Both the position numbers and the translations under genes were made by a program. A model generated the notes under the pieces. The model saw only the letters and a program-made list of their open reading frames with translations. It did no database searches and was not told the DNA's origin. Below, in pieces: positions 31,065-33,653 of a DNA stretch of 33,653 bases. The DNA is from Paracoccus fontiphilus (GTDB taxonomy: Bacteria > Pseudomonadota > Alphaproteobacteria > Rhodobacterales > Rhodobacteraceae): positions 1-33,653 of the forward strand of contig NZ_JAFNAW010000037.1 in NCBI RefSeq assembly GCF_017356265.1, read 5' to 3'. The number at the start of each line of letters is the position of its first letter. Position 1 is the stretch's first letter.

Positions 31065-31078
31065 ATTCGCCGTAAAAG
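31050..31078 (+). promoter_or_regulatory. Putative parAB promoter
   Basis: TTGCCA (five of six -35 bases) and TAAAAG (four of six -10 bases) are spaced 17 bp apart, ending 40 bp before the parA start. Confidence 0.5.
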
Positions 31079-31118
31079 GAATCCGAGCAGCAATTAGCGT
31101 CCTTACCGATAGGCCAAG

Positions 31119-32423
31119 ATGTACACGCACCAAGACCTCGCCCGCCTCCAGGCGCAGTCCCTCAAGATGCAAGGCTGGATACGGCGCCAGACCTTCAGCC
31201 CCGACAACGAGAAGACCCTGCGCCGCTTTTCCAGCTGGGAGGTGTCGGAGCTGATCTTCCGCATGAACCAGTCCACCTTCCGGGGCAAGCTGGCGGCCGA
31301 GCCGAACCTTCCCCTCGGGGAAGTCGAGGAGGACGGCCGCCAGCGGTGGTTCTCGCTGGAGGAGATCAACGAGCTGCGCCGCCGCATCCGCGTCAGCAAG
31401 AAGTCCCTGATGCCGCCGCGCCCGGCCGATCGCCGCGCCTTCCGCGCGGCCATCGCCAACTTCAAGGGCGGCGCCGGCAAGTCCACCGTCGCGCTGCACT
31501 TCGCCCACGCCGCCGCCCTGGACGGCTATCGGGTGCTGGTGGTGGACTTCGATCCGCAGGCGACCTTGTCCCACTCCATGGGCCTCAACGACGTGGGCGA
31601 GGATCACACGGTCTGGGGCATCATGGCCCGCGACCTTGAACGCGAGACGGACCGCATGAACGCGGCCTCGGCAGGGGCTGAAAGCGGGACCGCCCTGCCC
31701 CAGCGCAAGCTGCCGGCCTCGATCCGCGACATGGGGCTGGGCTCGCTGAGACCCGCCGACTTCATCAAGCCGACGGCCTGGCCCACGATCGACATCGTGC
31801 CCAGCTGCGCCAACGCGGCCTTCGTGGAATTCGCCAGCGCCCAGTATCGCCACCTCAATCCGGAATGGACCTTCTTCGGCGCGGTGTCGCGGTTCTTGGA
31901 CGCCCTGCCCGACGACGCCTATGACCTGATCCTGTTCGACTGTCCGCCCGCGATCGGCTATCAGTCGATGAACGCGGTCTTCGCCGCGGACATGCTGTAT
32001 ATCCCGTCAGGCCCGGGCTACTGGGAATACGACTCCACCACCAGCTTCATCGGTCAGTTGTCCGAGGCGCTGGAGGATCTGTCCCACGGCTTCGAGAACT
32101 TCCCCACGGGGAAGATCACCCTGCCGAAGGCCTTTGCCGACATCCGCTTCCTGATGACCCGCTTCGAGCCCGCGAACGAGCTGCATCAGGCCATGCTGGG
32201 CGCTTTCCGGCAGGTTTTCGGCGACCGCATGGCGCAGCACCCGATCGAGCTGACCCGCGCCGTCGAACAATCCGGGCGGTTCCTCAGTTCGATCTACGAG
32301 ATCGACTATCGAGAGATGACGCGCGGCACCTGGCGCCGCGCCCGGGCGACCTTCGACCAGGCCTACGAGGAGTTCCGATCCCATGTGCTGGCGGCGTGGG
32401 ACAAGCTGGAGGAAAAGGCATGA
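31119..32423 (+). CDS. parA: ParA-type partition ATPase with N-terminal DNA-binding domain
   Basis: A 434-residue type Ia ParA. Residues about 35-90 form a MerR-like helix-turn-helix (SSWEVSELIFRMNQSTFRGK), used for autoregulation. NFKGGAGKST gives the deviant Walker A motif with signature Lys116 and Lys121, VLVVDFDPQATLS holds Walker A', and LILFDCPPAIGYQS is Walker B. It binds nucleoid DNA in its ATP form and moves the replicon via ParB. The ATG at 31119 follows a weak AGG. Its stop overlaps the parB start by 4 bp (ATGA, 32420-32423). Confidence 0.93.
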   Translation: MYTHQDLARLQAQSLKMQGWIRRQTFSPDNEKTLRRFSSWEVSELIFRMNQSTFRGKLAAEPNLPLGEVEEDGRQRWFSLEEINELRRRIRVSKKSLMPPRPADRRAFRAAIANFKGGAGKSTVALHFAHAAALDGYRVLVVDFDPQATLSHSMGLNDVGEDHTVWGIMARDLERETDRMNAASAGAESGTALPQRKLPASIRDMGLGSLRPADFIKPTAWPTIDIVPSCANAAFVEFASAQYRHLNPEWTFFGAVSRFLDALPDDAYDLILFDCPPAIGYQSMNAVFAADMLYIPSGPGYWEYDSTTSFIGQLSEALEDLSHGFENFPTGKITLPKAFADIRFLMTRFEPANELHQAMLGAFRQVFGDRMAQHPIELTRAVEQSGRFLSSIYEIDYREMTRGTWRRARATFDQAYEEFRSHVLAAWDKLEEKA

Positions 32424-33523
32424 GCCGCAAACGCCGCATGTTCGACATCGAGGTTCCGGCCGACGATCCCGAAACCTTCCCGGCGGGGAAGGGTCCCGAA
32501 GGTCCGGTTCGCCGCGGACCGATGGCGACCGCCATAGCCGAAACCGTGGAATCCAGCCGGGATCGCGCCCGCCTGGAGGCCGAGATCCGGGCGGAAAACG
32601 ACGCCTTGGCGCAAGAGCATGTGCGCATGAAGCGGGCGGGCCTGATCGTGGATTTGCTTCCGTTGGATGTGATCGACACGCACAAGCTGATCCGCGACCG
32701 CGCGCCCGCCGCCGATTTCGAACTGGCCGAGCTTGTCGCGTCGATCCGCGACATCGGGCTTTCCAATCCGATCCGGGTCGAGCCGGGCAGGGGCGGCCGC
32801 TACGAATTGATCCAGGGCTGGCGCCGCCTGAGCGCCTATCGCAAGCTGCTCGAGGAAACTGGCGATGCCGAGACCTGGGGCCGCATCCCTGCCGGCATCG
32901 TCGCGCGGGGTGATGCCCTGGAACAGCTGTACCGCCGCATGGTCGACGAAAACATGGTCCGCAAGGACATCTCGTTTGCCGAGATGGCCCAGCTTGCCCT
33001 GCATTACGCGATGGACCCCCAGACCGCGGAACACGATCCCGACCGTGCCGTGGCAATCCTGTTCAAGTCCGCCGGCTATCAGAAGCGAAGCTATATCCGC
33101 AATTTCATTCCCCTGGTGCAATCCCTGGGCGAAGTGCTGCTCTATCCGCAGGAAATCCCCCGTGCCCTGGGCCTGTGCCTGGCGCAGCGCCTTGGCGAGG
33201 TTCCCGGACTTGCCGCCTCGATCGCGGCGGAGCTCAAGGATTGGGACACCCGGTCCATCAAGGATGAACTGGACGTGCTGCGCCGATTTGCGGGGCAGGG
33301 GACAGATCCATCTGACGACATCCTGCCCGCCGCCGGTCCGACGCGCAGTCCGGCTCCTGCGGGCCGTGCCAAGACCACCTTCCAGATCTCGCGCCCCCAA
33401 GGCAACGCCAAGTGCATTGCCGCGAATGGCAGGCTCGAAATCCGCCTGCCGCGCGATTTTTCGGCCGTCGAAAGGCGCAAGCTTGAAGCCGCGGTCGCCT
33501 CCATGTTGGATCAGATCGGCTGA
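32420..33523 (+). CDS. parB: ParB-type partition protein
   Basis: A 367-residue centromere-binding protein. The ParB/Srx domain contains LSNPIRVEPGRGGRYELIQG followed by WRRLSAYR (the GERRxRA box; about 115-141), and ENMVRKDISFAEMAQLA (about 177-193) is the second ParB box that leads into the helix-turn-helix region. The C-terminal segment should dimerise. ATG 32420 has GGAGG 7 nt upstream; an in-frame GTG at 32396 is less likely. It forms an operon with parA and ends 24 bp before a hairpin. Confidence 0.92.
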   Translation: MSRKRRMFDIEVPADDPETFPAGKGPEGPVRRGPMATAIAETVESSRDRARLEAEIRAENDALAQEHVRMKRAGLIVDLLPLDVIDTHKLIRDRAPAADFELAELVASIRDIGLSNPIRVEPGRGGRYELIQGWRRLSAYRKLLEETGDAETWGRIPAGIVARGDALEQLYRRMVDENMVRKDISFAEMAQLALHYAMDPQTAEHDPDRAVAILFKSAGYQKRSYIRNFIPLVQSLGEVLLYPQEIPRALGLCLAQRLGEVPGLAASIAAELKDWDTRSIKDELDVLRRFAGQGTDPSDDILPAAGPTRSPAPAGRAKTTFQISRPQGNAKCIAANGRLEIRLPRDFSAVERRKLEAAVASMLDQIG

Positions 33524-33547
33524 TGGTTCCGTCTTTGGCCTGAGCGT

Positions 33548-33568
33548 CGGGCGCCTGTTCAGCGCCCG
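33548..33568. terminator. Hairpin between convergent parB and recombinase genes
   Basis: CGGGCGC-N7-GCGCCCG is a perfect 7-bp stem 24 bp past the parB stop. The stop codon of the leftward recombinase lies in its loop, so it would serve both genes. Confidence 0.55.
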
Positions 33569-33653
33569 CTTGTCATTCCCATCTTTTCGGCCCGCACCAG
33601 CAGGGACCGGACGGACGACGGATACCACTTGGAGCTGCCGCGCGGGGTGCGTT
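33559..33653 (-). CDS. C-terminus of a probable serine recombinase/resolvase (cut by window edge)
   Basis: Only the last 30 codons are visible. They read RTPRGSSKWYPSSVRSLLVRA followed by a short basic tail and TGA. The pattern R-G-x2-K-W-x-P-S-S-V-R-x-LL-x-RA matches the C-terminal segment of large serine recombinases, where it follows the catalytic domain. Resolvases often sit beside partition genes on plasmids, where they convert dimers to monomers. The identification rests on a short piece and needs the adjoining sequence. Confidence 0.45.
   Translation of the reverse strand, partial: RTPRGSSKWYPSSVRSLLVRAEKMGMTSGR

Larger units (their letters stand above)
30781..31118. other. Putative origin and control region between rep and parA
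   Basis: About 340 bases without genes but dense in symmetric repeats: a 20-bp palindrome, a long near-perfect inverted repeat, a 13-bp direct repeat and an inverted repeat over the parA promoter. The right third is AT-richer. I found no perfect DnaA box (TTATCCACA). Origin and partition-site functions are inferred from position. Confidence 0.6.

Overview
The window is GC-rich DNA with alphaproteobacterial gene content, most likely from a Rhodobacteraceae member such as Paracoccus or a relative. The genus is an inference from codon use and gene families only. A replication and partition block near the right end (rep facing left, about 340 bp of repeat-rich DNA, then parA-parB facing right) resembles the DnaA-like replicons of Rhodobacterales plasmids and chromids. 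The whole window is therefore probably part of an extrachromosomal replicon.

Region 1 (1-9.4 kb) reads entirely leftward. In transcription order it holds a zinc alcohol dehydrogenase, a DUF900-type lipoprotein hydrolase, an eight-CXXCH cytochrome c with HEAT- and TPR-like C-terminal repeats, a small outer-membrane beta-barrel protein, a large exported sulfatase, and the start of a thiamine-diphosphate enzyme cut by the window edge. Two perfect 18-bp FNR/FixK-type palindromes with identical outer bases lie upstream of the alcohol dehydrogenase and the beta-barrel gene. Parts of this block therefore probably respond to low oxygen or nitric oxide.

Region 2 (9.6-26.3 kb) is an exopolysaccharide locus. 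It has an ExoY-like initiating sugar-phosphate transferase, four glycosyltransferases, a Wzx-type flippase, a Wzy-type polymerase/ligase, a Wzz-type chain-length protein and a Wza/ExoF-like export protein. Less usual members are an ATP-grasp protein coupled to the flippase, two clan-A glycoside hydrolases (one with an N-terminal export signal, one with an RTX tail for type I secretion), a conserved membrane protein of unknown function, and a Hint-domain protein. Most steps of a Wzx/Wzy pathway are present: initiation, assembly, flipping, polymerisation, length control, export and trimming.

Region 3 (26.9-33.65 kb) holds a ParD/ParE-type toxin-antitoxin pair behind a perfect 17-bp palindrome, a leftward ABC importer (ATPase, permease, binding protein), the rep-ori-parAB module, and the last 30 codons of what looks like a serine recombinase. 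I saw no rRNA, tRNA, CRISPR array or complete insertion sequence.
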